From positions 434,001 to 498,000 of the forward strand of contig JAWPMT010000002.1 of NCBI GenBank assembly GCA_033344775.1: DNA of 64,000 nt, written 5' to 3'. Source of the DNA: Cytophagales bacterium (lineage in GTDB: Bacteria > Bacteroidota > Bacteroidia > Cytophagales > Cyclobacteriaceae). Numbering within the stretch: the stretch's first letter is position 1; each line of letters starts with the position of its first letter. The translations under genes and the position numbers were made by a program. The notes beneath the pieces were generated by a model. The model did no database searches, was not told the origin of the DNA, and saw only the letters and a list, made by a program, of their open reading frames with translations. Positions 17,118 to 26,210 of the stretch are shown here, piece by piece.

Positions 17118-17339
17118 TTGATAATCTGAATTTTTGGGATGGTTGCGAATACAGACTTAAACAACAAAAAAAGGCCAACTTTTCAAGTTAGCCTTTGTCT
17201 TAGTAGCGGGAAAGCCTGAATTCTCGAACTTTTTCACAAATGATTTGAGCCTCTTTTCTGGGTTTCTTGATCTGTATTCAAATTTTTCCAATTCCTTATT
17301 GAAGGACGTTGGACCTTCAATTTTATCAACTCAAAATGC

Positions 17340-18209
17340 ATGAGGGTGATGGAAAGCAATAATCGAACATTCAAGGAGATCATATCGGATATTTTCACAA
17401 ATCACATATGGACGTACAGAACATTTTTATTGATCATAATAATTGGTGCCATGGTCAACAACTTGGAGCATAGTGCTGACCTTTATATGAAGATCAGTTC
17501 AAAGGTGGATGAACTGCAGGCTTACTCCGTAGTAATCATTTTTGACCTTATTGTAATCGCGCTGATAGGAGTTGGTGACTCCAAAGCACTAATATTTGCC
17601 ATTAGTGTGTTTTTCATCAATGAGTTATCCTGGGATGGCGTTACCGTTTTTTATCAGGTCTATAAAAAAGCCTGGGATGTGAATTATACCATTGATAAGT
17701 CAACACAAGAATATTTGAAACTAATCGAGAAAGGATTAACGATGTTCATTTATGGTAGCACATTCGCCTTCACTGTTCACCATTTCAGCTATATGTACAA
17801 AACTCAATTAATCAAGAGAAGTAAGTTTAACGGGCTAGTCAGCAAACTTCGTAAAACACTAGCTGACCTTTCAAGAAGGCTTGCCGAATCTGATAGTTTA
17901 CTAGCTGAGAAGGAAAAAGTTTTAGCTGAAAACTTAAAGAGCGTTGCTGATATGGAGTCGAAGTTGTCAGCTGCCAATGAAGAGCTAACAGCAAACCAAC
18001 AGCAAGCGAAAAAAAATCAAGACGAAGTAGAGGAGTTAAGAAATTTTAAGTCCAAAATTGATGAAGAACTCACATGCATTTGTGGTGTAAAATTCGAAAC
18101 CATGGGTGCCGTACATGGACACAAAACAAAATGTAAAGTGCATAAAGCTTCTAAGAATAGTAATGAGGCTGTTGAAAGTCAGAGATTAAAACAAATCGAG
18201 AATCAGTAA
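17340..18209 (+). CDS. Membrane protein with coiled coil and C-terminal zinc-finger-like motif
   Basis: A 289-residue inner-membrane protein: about four helices in residues 25-150, then a long Lys/Glu/Ala coiled coil (about 165-240) and a C-terminal CICGVKFETMGAVHGHKTKC motif whose Cys and His spacing resembles a C2H2-type finger. No family recognised. It lies just outside the tRNA-derived repeat, so it may be the first chromosomal gene or belong to another element. An alternative start is ATG 17349. A membrane-anchored nucleic-acid or metal-binding function is only a guess. Confidence 0.65.
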   Translation: MRVMESNNRTFKEIISDIFTNHIWTYRTFLLIIIIGAMVNNLEHSADLYMKISSKVDELQAYSVVIIFDLIVIALIGVGDSKALIFAISVFFINELSWDGVTVFYQVYKKAWDVNYTIDKSTQEYLKLIEKGLTMFIYGSTFAFTVHHFSYMYKTQLIKRSKFNGLVSKLRKTLADLSRRLAESDSLLAEKEKVLAENLKSVADMESKLSAANEELTANQQQAKKNQDEVEELRNFKSKIDEELTCICGVKFETMGAVHGHKTKCKVHKASKNSNEAVESQRLKQIENQ

Positions 18210-18512
18210 TCCAATTCTTTATACTTCGAGAGCACTGATGTATGGTTCTTTTTTTTAATAATGTTTGACCGAGTATCAGATATTCTCAGACAATTAATCA
18301 AGCTTAAAATTCACTTTCTATGACCTTAGTGGAATTTTGAAGCACTAAACCTTTATTTATACTGGGAATCTTTTGACAAAGAAATTCACTCAAAGAGCCG
18401 CTTAATAGGCCTTTTCGAAGGCTTGATTTAAGAGAATATTATTTTTATAAGTACTGTTTTCATATATATGCGATATTATGTATATTGTTTGTGACCGCAT
18501 TTTAAGATAGAT
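18210..18512. other. Intergenic, nothing recognised
   Basis: AT-rich spacer between two rightward genes. It must contain the promoter of the FG-GAP gene, but I see no clear -33/-7 pair, hairpin or repeat. Confidence 0.4.
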
Positions 18513-20024
18513 ATGAGAAAAATACTCTCCTCTTTACTGACTTTCACGTTCTTTTTTTTAAATGCCCAAGACACCCTATATCAAAAGCATAAAGTATCTG
18601 TTCCAGGTAGTGGGAGCCAATTCGCCCGACACTTTTACACAGGTGATTTTAATGGAGATGGTCTTACTGATCTTATAATTGGAGAACGCCTACAGGGTCC
18701 AAATAATAACGGATATGTACATTTTTATCATGGAACCACAACTGGATTTATATGGGAAGATGACATCCGTTTTAGCGAAGAAGAATCGTCCTACGGACAG
18801 TCGGTTGCTGCAGGAGATATAAATAATTATGGATACGATGATATCATAGTCGGTGCCCCTCGTAGCGACAATGGTTCACCGGATAATAACAAAGATTATG
18901 GCGCACTTTTTATCTATCTAGGATCCAGTTCTGGAATTGATGATTTCAAACCTCATTTTAGAAAAAATGGGCATCAAGATGTACAGTTTTTAGGTGTGTC
19001 ATCAATTTTTGTAGAAAATTTAAATGGAGACGGTTACGGAGATTTTGTTACAACTGCTCCCAGAGAAGATATAATTTTCAACGAAACGGGCGCTATTGAT
19101 ATTTGGTTTGGATCTGCGACTGGATACAGTGGAACTAACACAAAAATAGCAGGATCAATTGGCGGAGATTGGCAAGGGCTATGGCTTGCTAACGCTGGTG
19201 ATATAAATAGTGATGGATTTGACGATATAATTTCTGGTGGCATAAAAAGCGTCAAAGTCTTCTTAGGGGGCTCAGGCTTAATCGGCACAAGTACATTTCA
19301 TGAAATCTCAAATATTCATAGTAGTGGAAACGCTCAAGTTATGGGTTCAGGTGATGTGAACGGAGACGGTTTTGACGATATATCTTATCAAGATCCTAGC
19401 AATCGTTTACATGTTCTATATGGAGATTCCAGTAGTCTAAATTCTTCACCGAATTGGAGCCTTCAAGATGTACCAAATTCAGAATATCCGTGGAATGGAA
19501 TTTCCTCACTGCTAGGTAAAATTGGAGATTGGAATCGTGATGGATTTGATGATTTATTGGTTGGTAACTTAGATAAGTACGCTTATGTTATCAATGGCGG
19601 CCCAAATGGGCTTGAAAATGAGATAAGTCTAGTACTGTCTAACACGAATAATCATAATTTTAGTCAGGTCTCTCATCAAATTGGTGATAATGATGATAAC
19701 GGAGAATTCGAGATCGCCATTGCTGCTACAAACCATAACTCTCTGTACACTTTTGAATTCCCAGAACAGAGGATCATTTTATCAGATTGGCAGAATGAAG
19801 GAAATCAAGGCGGTGGAGAAATGGGATTTTACATTTCTGGAGCGGGTGATGTAAATGGAGATAATATCGACGACTTTCTAATAGGTTCACATTTATATGA
19901 TGAGTCATATACCAATAATGGTAGAGTAAGCTTTTTTTTAGGATCAGATTCAGGCCCATTACCACTTCCTACATGGGTAAATGAGTTTGATCAGACTGAT
20001 TCACCTGATAAAGATTCTTTTTAG
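18513..20024 (+). CDS. Secreted FG-GAP/integrin-alpha-like beta-propeller protein, probably truncated
   Basis: A signal peptide (LLTFTFFFLNAQ) is followed by about eight FG-GAP repeats with calcium-binding DxNxDGxDD loops, for example GDFNGDGLTDLIIG, GDINSDGFDDIISG, GDVNGDGFDDISYQ and GDVNGDNIDDFLIG. Such proteins are exported and bind carbohydrates, proteins or cells. The protein stops just after a repeat begins (PTWVNEFDQTDSP...), without the rest of that blade and without a C-terminal secretion-sorting domain usual for large Bacteroidota FG-GAP proteins. A 3' deletion is likely. It may still fold as a seven-bladed propeller. Confidence 0.8.
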   Translation: MRKILSSLLTFTFFFLNAQDTLYQKHKVSVPGSGSQFARHFYTGDFNGDGLTDLIIGERLQGPNNNGYVHFYHGTTTGFIWEDDIRFSEEESSYGQSVAAGDINNYGYDDIIVGAPRSDNGSPDNNKDYGALFIYLGSSSGIDDFKPHFRKNGHQDVQFLGVSSIFVENLNGDGYGDFVTTAPREDIIFNETGAIDIWFGSATGYSGTNTKIAGSIGGDWQGLWLANAGDINSDGFDDIISGGIKSVKVFLGGSGLIGTSTFHEISNIHSSGNAQVMGSGDVNGDGFDDISYQDPSNRLHVLYGDSSSLNSSPNWSLQDVPNSEYPWNGISSLLGKIGDWNRDGFDDLLVGNLDKYAYVINGGPNGLENEISLVLSNTNNHNFSQVSHQIGDNDDNGEFEIAIAATNHNSLYTFEFPEQRIILSDWQNEGNQGGGEMGFYISGAGDVNGDNIDDFLIGSHLYDESYTNNGRVSFFLGSDSGPLPLPTWVNEFDQTDSPDKDSF

Positions 20025-20363
20025 TATTTTATTATGATTATCTTTGATAACAGTTAAATTCGATATTAGCGAGATATAACTCACCTTTTTATTTTAAAAA
20101 ACATAGAAGAACTGAAGTTTTGTGATTTAAAATATGTCACAATATATGATTGAATGTGAAGTGCTAAACCATTAACGAGTTTAATTTCTTAAGATCAATT
20201 TCATTATGATATGTCTTGTTTTCTATCTATAGAAATTTAGAAAATTAATATACTTGTATTTTAAGATAAAGCAACTCCTTTCAATTATTTTTTCCTCCGA
20301 GGTCAATCGAATTTGATCCCCCAGGCGATGTCCACCGAAAGAACTAAATGAAGTAAGAAAATT
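20025..20363. other. Intergenic, nothing recognised
   Basis: Very AT-rich, no open frame of note and no convincing hairpin. It may contain a deletion scar following the truncated FG-GAP gene and the promoter for 20364. Confidence 0.4.
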
Positions 20364-22367
20364 ATGATTTACGACAAAGAAAAGGGAGCGACTAGGTTTT
20401 CGATCATTATTCTATTTTTTATTTTAAACTCATGTAATTCGATTCCAGAAAATGTCCAAGGTGTTATGAAAATTTCTGGTGATAACTCCAAAGAGATTCA
20501 AATCGTTTTGGATCATTATTCTGCACCGAAAGATAGCCTGAAGTTAAGGGCTGCATATTTTCTCATAGAAAATATAACGAGTAAGTATTCATTTGATCAT
20601 AGTAAGATTGGAGATCATAAAGCATTGTTGAAATTCATTGACTCCGTGCATGTCGCTCAGGATCCAGTGGTAGATAATCCTGCGAAGTTTTGGGACACTT
20701 TATCTATTAGCCAACAGGGGCATACAATAGTTGATAGTTTTTGGGATACCTTAAAAACCAAGCATGGAAACTTCTCAACATACTCGTTACCAATCATTCC
20801 AGACATCAAGGTTATAACTTCGAAACTATTGATAGAGAACATTGATTCTTCTTTTGAAGTTTGGAGACGTCCATGGGCGAAGCATCTTAGTTTCGATCAA
20901 TTTTGTCAATATATTTTACCTTACAGGAATTTAACCGAGCCACTACAAAATTGGAGGAATCAGGTATATGAAAATTTCAACCAAGTATTAGATTCTCTAA
21001 GTACAAGTAATACAAGTGCTTTACAAGCAGCTCAGGCAATTTACAATTATGCAGCTGTGGTGAAAAATAATTATTGGACTTTTAGAGAATACCCCGATTT
21101 GGGGTGGGATGATCTCGATAAAATTCGAATGGGTACTTGTAGAGATCAGAGTAATTATATTGCCTATGTCATGCGTTCGCAGGGGATACCGATAGGTACT
21201 GTTTTTCACGCACATGGAACAGAGTGGAATGTGCTGTTAAACAGCGATGGACGTTACTTGCAGTTCGGTGCTGTAAGGTATCCCCCTGCCGAAGATTATA
21301 ATTATTATTTAGATTATTGGAAAAGCCCATCTACTACGACTTCAAAATTCTTTATGCACTCTTATAAAGAGGATCTTAGATTGTTAAATTCGATTCCCAT
21401 CAGTAGCATTCCTCCAGCTTTTAGAGATCCAAATATTAAAGATGTAACAGGTGAGCTTCATGACAATCCGGCAGCGTTGGAAATTAGTCTGGATACCGAA
21501 TTAAATCACAACGGTTACTTATTTCTATGTGACTTCTTTAGTGACCTTGGCTGGTCAGCTGTAGATTGGGCCTTGATTGAAGGTGATGATGCTTCCTTTA
21601 AATACTTGGGAACTGAAAAGGTTTATTTACCTGCATTATATGAAGATGATGAATATCGATTTGTTCATGCTCCTGTTTATATTGATGAAAATGGGAAAAA
21701 TATTCTACTTGAGCCGAATAACGATTTCGAAAAAGTTCGTTTATATAGAAAATTTCCAAGAGGTGTAGCTGAATCTCGCTTCGCTAGAAAGATGGTTGGA
21801 GATTATTTTCAAGTTGCCAACAAAAGTGACTTTTCGGATGCCTTGAAAATTCATCAAATTACAAAATTACCAGATAGAGCGGAGTATCCATTAATCAAAT
21901 TGGAGAAAAAATATCAATTCGTGCGCTACGTATCAGTCAATGGACCTATGAACGTAGCAGAACTCAATTTTCTCGATGATCAGGATCAAATTCTAGATGG
22001 TAAAGTCATCCATTCGTCTATGGATACCAAATTAGACTATGAGTTCGCATTCGATGGAGATATTCGTACAAATTATAATAATGAAGATTCAAGTTCGTGG
22101 GTTGGACTGAGGTTTGATCTTCCTGTGAGAATAGCAAAAGTTAAATACTTATTTCGAAATTCGTTCAATTTCGTTGAGCCTGGGCATGAATATGAACTTC
22201 TATATTGGAAAGAAGGTCACTGGATTTCATTGGGTAAAAAATATGCTGCTGAGGATTTTATTGATTTCGAAGCTCCTACAAATGCTCTTTTAAGACTTAA
22301 AAACCACACAGAAGGTAAGGATGAAATGGTGTTTTTTATGCGAAACGGTATTCAGATATGGGGTTAA
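20364..22367 (+). CDS. Transglutaminase-like lipoprotein
   Basis: A 667-residue lipoprotein (lipobox FILNSC at about residue 24). The middle carries a transglutaminase-like catalytic core: GTCRDQSNYIAYVMRSQGIP with the nucleophilic Cys at about 260, GTVFHAHGTEWNVLL with the His, and NSDGRYLQF with the Asp. The C-terminal ~160 residues look like a discoidin/F5-8-type beta-sandwich (FAFDGDIRTNYNNEDSSSW). It would act outside the inner membrane on peptides or proteins. It is the first gene of the block that also contains a signal peptidase and a secreted peptide; such enzymes are often found in Bacteroidota peptide loci. Substrate unknown. Confidence 0.78.
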   Translation: MIYDKEKGATRFSIIILFFILNSCNSIPENVQGVMKISGDNSKEIQIVLDHYSAPKDSLKLRAAYFLIENITSKYSFDHSKIGDHKALLKFIDSVHVAQDPVVDNPAKFWDTLSISQQGHTIVDSFWDTLKTKHGNFSTYSLPIIPDIKVITSKLLIENIDSSFEVWRRPWAKHLSFDQFCQYILPYRNLTEPLQNWRNQVYENFNQVLDSLSTSNTSALQAAQAIYNYAAVVKNNYWTFREYPDLGWDDLDKIRMGTCRDQSNYIAYVMRSQGIPIGTVFHAHGTEWNVLLNSDGRYLQFGAVRYPPAEDYNYYLDYWKSPSTTTSKFFMHSYKEDLRLLNSIPISSIPPAFRDPNIKDVTGELHDNPAALEISLDTELNHNGYLFLCDFFSDLGWSAVDWALIEGDDASFKYLGTEKVYLPALYEDDEYRFVHAPVYIDENGKNILLEPNNDFEKVRLYRKFPRGVAESRFARKMVGDYFQVANKSDFSDALKIHQITKLPDRAEYPLIKLEKKYQFVRYVSVNGPMNVAELNFLDDQDQILDGKVIHSSMDTKLDYEFAFDGDIRTNYNNEDSSSWVGLRFDLPVRIAKVKYLFRNSFNFVEPGHEYELLYWKEGHWISLGKKYAAEDFIDFEAPTNALLRLKNHTEGKDEMVFFMRNGIQIWG

Positions 22368-22475
22368 TGTCTTTAGGTGAGACTTGAGTTAAGTACTTAA
22401 ACCAATATTTTGTAATTCTTATCCAACTATCAGGATATCCTAATACTGAATATAAAACCTCTTTCAACTAAGCAC

Positions 22476-23654
22476 TTGAAAAAATCATTTCTCTTTACAC
22501 TTACTATCTCTTCTTTAGTCTTATTGACTGGTTTGTGGTGGTTGTCCTTGATGATTCTTATAACATACCTATTTCTGCGTCTAGGTTATCCAAAAATTGT
22601 AACAATCCTTAAAGGACATTTTATCATTTTGAGCATATTGAAAATCATTGCAGTAGTACTACTTGCAATTTGGATTAGGGTGTTTATAATGGAGTTTTAC
22701 GTGGTTCCCAGTCATTCTATGGCAGATACTATTCTCCCTGGAGACAAACTATTATTAAATAAATTGACTTACGGACCTAAATTGCCTCGTTCACCGTTCG
22801 AAATTCCCTGGGTCGATCTTTTATATTATTATTCGTCCAATAAGCGTAATGACAATAATCGACGTTATTGGTGGAATTATCATAGATTGTCTGGGTACAG
22901 TCAATATAGTCGTGGCGACATAATGATTTTTACTCACCCCTACGACAATACTGAATATATTAAAAGGTGTCTAGCAATCCCAGGAGATACGCTTCGGATT
23001 TTTGAAGGCCAAGTCTTTTTGAATGGTAGATTTATTGAAGACTTATCGACTGTGAAGAGGAACTATACAGTTCTATACGATAAATCGCAACTAGGGAAAG
23101 ACATATTTCAAAGTTCACAAGGTGTTTTTTTTGGAAATAATGAGCGAGAAGGTAGGATAAATGCCATACTTACAAAATCTGATGCTGAAAAACTAGTTGA
23201 ATTAGAGGGTATCGATTCTGTTCGATTAAATTTTATTCCGATAGATACTATTCCTCGAACATACCCATGGGGTGATGAAAATCCTGAGATAGTATGGTCA
23301 GAAGATTTCTTTGGACCATTGATTATCCCCAAAAAATCTTGGACTGTCTCTTTGAATATCTATAATTTCCAATTGTATCAACAAGTCATAAATCATCATG
23401 AGGGGTTGAAAGAAGAGTTGAGCTGGAAAAGTGGTGAGTGCTACTTGGGCGATGAAGTTGTCAAATATTATACTTTCAAGAAAGACTATTATTTCGTTAT
23501 GGGTGATCACCGAAATGGGTCTTTTGATTCTAGATATTGGGGTCCCCTTCCTGAGGAGAATATTGAAGGCAAAGCTGTATTAATTTTATTTTCTAATGAG
23601 GATGGCGGTAAGTCAGCCTTTCGGTGGAATAGAATTCTCAAAACATTGAAGTAA
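22476..23654 (+). CDS. lepB: Signal peptidase I
   Basis: The membrane serine protease that removes signal peptides. Three hydrophobic segments in residues 1-75 precede the catalytic motif VPSHSMADTILPGD with nucleophile S81 before M82. The general base is K163 in EYIKRCLAIPGD, and the family box GDHRNGSFDSRYWG is near the C-terminus. At 392 residues it has an insert (about 215-310) between the catalytic Lys and the GDxR box, as in other Bacteroidota enzymes. The best start is TTG 22476. It lies 108 nt after the transglutaminase-like gene and in the same block as an NVEALA-like peptide, so it may be a dedicated rather than housekeeping copy. Confidence 0.85.
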   Translation: MKKSFLFTLTISSLVLLTGLWWLSLMILITYLFLRLGYPKIVTILKGHFIILSILKIIAVVLLAIWIRVFIMEFYVVPSHSMADTILPGDKLLLNKLTYGPKLPRSPFEIPWVDLLYYYSSNKRNDNNRRYWWNYHRLSGYSQYSRGDIMIFTHPYDNTEYIKRCLAIPGDTLRIFEGQVFLNGRFIEDLSTVKRNYTVLYDKSQLGKDIFQSSQGVFFGNNEREGRINAILTKSDAEKLVELEGIDSVRLNFIPIDTIPRTYPWGDENPEIVWSEDFFGPLIIPKKSWTVSLNIYNFQLYQQVINHHEGLKEELSWKSGECYLGDEVVKYYTFKKDYYFVMGDHRNGSFDSRYWGPLPEENIEGKAVLILFSNEDGGKSAFRWNRILKTLK

Positions 23655-23726
23655 ATTGGATTTTTTGAGGTTATGAATTGCCCTCGATGACAACCTTTTG
23701 ATGAATAGGAACAAGTTCCTCAATTC

Positions 23727-25598
23727 TTATTCTGACTTATATTTATTAATTAATTCCTCCATTTCAATTTTCATCTCATCAATGGCTAATGAAGGAATCT
23801 TTTCTCTCATTTTTAAAAGTAATTTCGCAGTTTCTACCGCTTTCTTTTGTTCACCCATTTCCTCATAGAGTTTAGCTAAAAGATATCTCGGATAGAACTT
23901 GTGAGGAACAAGGTAAAATGCATGCTCATAGGCAGCCCTTGCATTGTCGTATTCCTTCAATTCTTGATAACAGTTGCCTAAAGAATTATACAAATATGGA
24001 TCTGAAGCATGCAAAGATGCTAGTTTCAATATTCGAATTCCTTCACGATAGTCATTAGCTAAGGTTAAAGATTGTCCATACTCAAACAAGAACTCACCAT
24101 TTTCCTTCAAAACATCAAAGTGCTTATCAAAAAGTACTATACTACTCTCATAATTACCGTATAGCTTAAGCTCCGAAGCCCTTTTCCAACCTCTATAAGC
24201 ATGATAATACGTGTGAGTCTGAAATAGCGCTGCTAAAAGAAAAATTAGTAAAATAATTGACCCTACTGATCTAATTCCCCGAGTGATTTCAAAAGAGATT
24301 ATTGTAGTGTTATCTTGGCTTGATATTATTCCAATATAAACAAAATAATAAAATAAAATAGGAGTTACGGAGAAAGGGTATGAAAACAATGAGAATACCA
24401 CGATAGAGACTAGTCCCGATAATGCCGCAATTGAAAGAATATCTCGTGGAGTGTAGGTTCGAAAATTTCTGAATGCAAACAAAGCTGATACTAATATCCC
24501 GGTAAATAAAAATAAGCCTAAAACCCCTTGTTCGACTCCAATTGCTAACCATTCGTTAAAAGCATATTCGCCTTTACCAGCCACCTGAGCTTTTTGCCAG
24601 TTATCCGCTTCGAAACGAAATAAATTGGCCTGTTCACTACCAAATGCCGCGTTGTACTGACCAAATCCAACTCCAATTAATGGATTGTTCGCAATTAACT
24701 TTAAACTAACTTCCCAAGTAAGAATACGACCCATTGCAGAATCCTTTTTCCACTGAAACAACCCAAAACTTATTGCACCGGTCAATATTATGACTATTAT
24801 GGTACTAAGTATTCTTTTGGTTTTGGTGCGAAAATAAAAATTAAATATTGTTGGAACTCTGTAGATCAATGTATAACTCAAGAACGTACTTATTACTATC
24901 GCGAGCCAGGAGGCTCTGCTTTGAGTTGAAGGGATTATAATCAAAATGAGGAGTAGTGTTATTATTCCCAAGTAGCGTATTCCAACTTGAATGAATTGTT
25001 TACCGTTTAGTTTTTTGATAACAATTAAAGCAACTGGAAATATTGTAGCCAAAAATCCGGCAAAGGGACCTGGATTGAAAAAGGATCCAGTAACCGCAAA
25101 TACTGGATGATAACTTTCTTTATATCCATATAATTCTCCCAATCCATTTATGCATTGATAAATACCAGAAAATAATATAACTATTATTATGGTATTTGTG
25201 TTGATCATACTTCCAGGCGAAAAAGATGATCTAATCAATCCATAAACAGCAGCCATAAGTACCCATTGCAAGAAATCTGGAGAGCTAATCTCAGGAATAG
25301 ATTCAAAAGCTTGTCTTAGAACCAAAAAAGAAAAAAAAGCGGTTATAAGAATGTCCGTACGATTAAGTTTGAACAACTTTTTATGCGACAATCTCAGATT
25401 AAGCATTACATTGATGGCCAGTACGAGGATAGTGGCAAAAAGGAAATAGAACAGCTTCCCATTTCTAACTCCGTACTTCAGTTCAGGCATCAAAACAATT
25501 GAACTCATGAAAAGAGTACAAATAAGCCCTAACTTCAGTAAGTTGACCCATTGGTTTCTGTCAATTTTACTTATTGTCGAAATTATCCGATGGTACAT
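23727..25598 (-). CDS. O-antigen-ligase-like membrane protein with C-terminal TPRs
   Basis: A 623-residue polytopic protein. About ten to twelve membrane helices (residues 15-460) include the Wzy/WaaL-type periplasmic segment with LIGVGFGQYNAAFG. The C-terminal ~150 residues are tetratricopeptide repeats (DPYLYNSLGNCYQELKEYDNA and similar). In Bacteroidota such O-antigen-ligase/TPR proteins occur outside O-antigen clusters, often beside secreted-peptide genes. Here there is no sugar-polymer gene nearby, so glycan ligation is doubtful; a role with the neighbouring peptide and lipoproteins is inferred. Confidence 0.75.
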   Translation of the reverse strand: MYHRIISTISKIDRNQWVNLLKLGLICTLFMSSIVLMPELKYGVRNGKLFYFLFATILVLAINVMLNLRLSHKKLFKLNRTDILITAFFSFLVLRQAFESIPEISSPDFLQWVLMAAVYGLIRSSFSPGSMINTNTIIIVILFSGIYQCINGLGELYGYKESYHPVFAVTGSFFNPGPFAGFLATIFPVALIVIKKLNGKQFIQVGIRYLGIITLLLILIIIPSTQSRASWLAIVISTFLSYTLIYRVPTIFNFYFRTKTKRILSTIIVIILTGAISFGLFQWKKDSAMGRILTWEVSLKLIANNPLIGVGFGQYNAAFGSEQANLFRFEADNWQKAQVAGKGEYAFNEWLAIGVEQGVLGLFLFTGILVSALFAFRNFRTYTPRDILSIAALSGLVSIVVFSLFSYPFSVTPILFYYFVYIGIISSQDNTTIISFEITRGIRSVGSIILLIFLLAALFQTHTYYHAYRGWKRASELKLYGNYESSIVLFDKHFDVLKENGEFLFEYGQSLTLANDYREGIRILKLASLHASDPYLYNSLGNCYQELKEYDNARAAYEHAFYLVPHKFYPRYLLAKLYEEMGEQKKAVETAKLLLKMREKIPSLAIDEMKIEMEELINKYKSE

Positions 25599-25673
25599 GT
25601 CTCGAAAATTGTAGAACTCACTAGAATTTTTATCTCGTTGAAAGGAAAGGTTTTGAATCCGATTACATTTAAC

Positions 25674-26210
25674 TCAATTCTGGATGATATCCAGGTATTT
25701 CTTTTTCATCTCTGCCGTGAATGGTGGACCAGTGAGAAGTACACGATTTTGATTGTCAAGTAAAAAGGTCAGTTCTTGAGGTTCATTACCTAATTCATTT
25801 ACGATGCGAAATCTGTCTCGTGTATCTAGAAATACTGGGAATTCAAAACCAACTTCTATATTAGCTAACTTGAAATCCTCTTTTGTTGCACCTACGTAGC
25901 AAAAAAAGCTTACATTATCCAAAGTATCAAAACTTAAGATATGTGACCTCCAGGGCCAAATACTTTTCCAGCATGGATGGCAGTAGAGATCCCCATACGT
26001 CACTATCTTAAAGGAATTTTCAGTTTTAGGTAAAGTAAGATCAGCGTTTGGTAAATATGGTACTACTGCATGTTGCATCAAATCGATTGTTTTGATACGG
26101 ATTTCAGTTCTCACTTTGTCCTTTCGTGACTCATATTGACAAGAACCTAACAATATAGAAATTGCAATGAGAAGAAGCGGTACTGGAAAACTTGATAGAT
26201 CTCTTTTCAT
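25674..26210 (-). CDS. Thioredoxin-fold lipoprotein with CHPC motif
   Basis: A 178-residue lipoprotein (ILLGSCQ at about residue 24). The core VTYGDLYCHPCWKSIW contains a CxxC redox motif on a thioredoxin fold, and FLLDNQNRVLLTG gives the later strands. ATG 26210 overlaps the previous stop by 4 nt, so it is co-translated with the beta-propeller lipoprotein. With four cysteines in the mature part of the peptide at 27459-27707, oxidative folding or reduction of that peptide is a sensible hypothesis. Confidence 0.75.
   Translation of the reverse strand: MKRDLSSFPVPLLLIAISILLGSCQYESRKDKVRTEIRIKTIDLMQHAVVPYLPNADLTLPKTENSFKIVTYGDLYCHPCWKSIWPWRSHILSFDTLDNVSFFCYVGATKEDFKLANIEVGFEFPVFLDTRDRFRIVNELGNEPQELTFLLDNQNRVLLTGPPFTAEMKKKYLDIIQN

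Larger units (their letters stand above)
16891..17211. repeat. 155-bp tandem direct repeat plus 11-bp third core (attachment site)
   Basis: Two copies of a 155-bp unit (16891-17045 and 17046-17200), identical as far as I can compare them by eye, are followed by a third partial copy of the first 11 bp (TAGTAGCGGGA, 17201-17211). Each unit holds a tRNA-Met-like 3' half on the minus strand and a minus-strand terminator (GGCCAACTT/AAGTTAGCC with a T7 run, e.g. 17011-17040). The 11-bp core is a tRNA 3' end. This is what tandem or repeated integration at a tRNA leaves behind, next to the serine recombinase. Confidence 0.8.

Noticed and set aside
23727-25598. Genuine O-antigen polymerase or ligase function
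   Set aside because: No sugar-nucleotide, flippase or other polysaccharide gene is nearby; only the fold family is supported.
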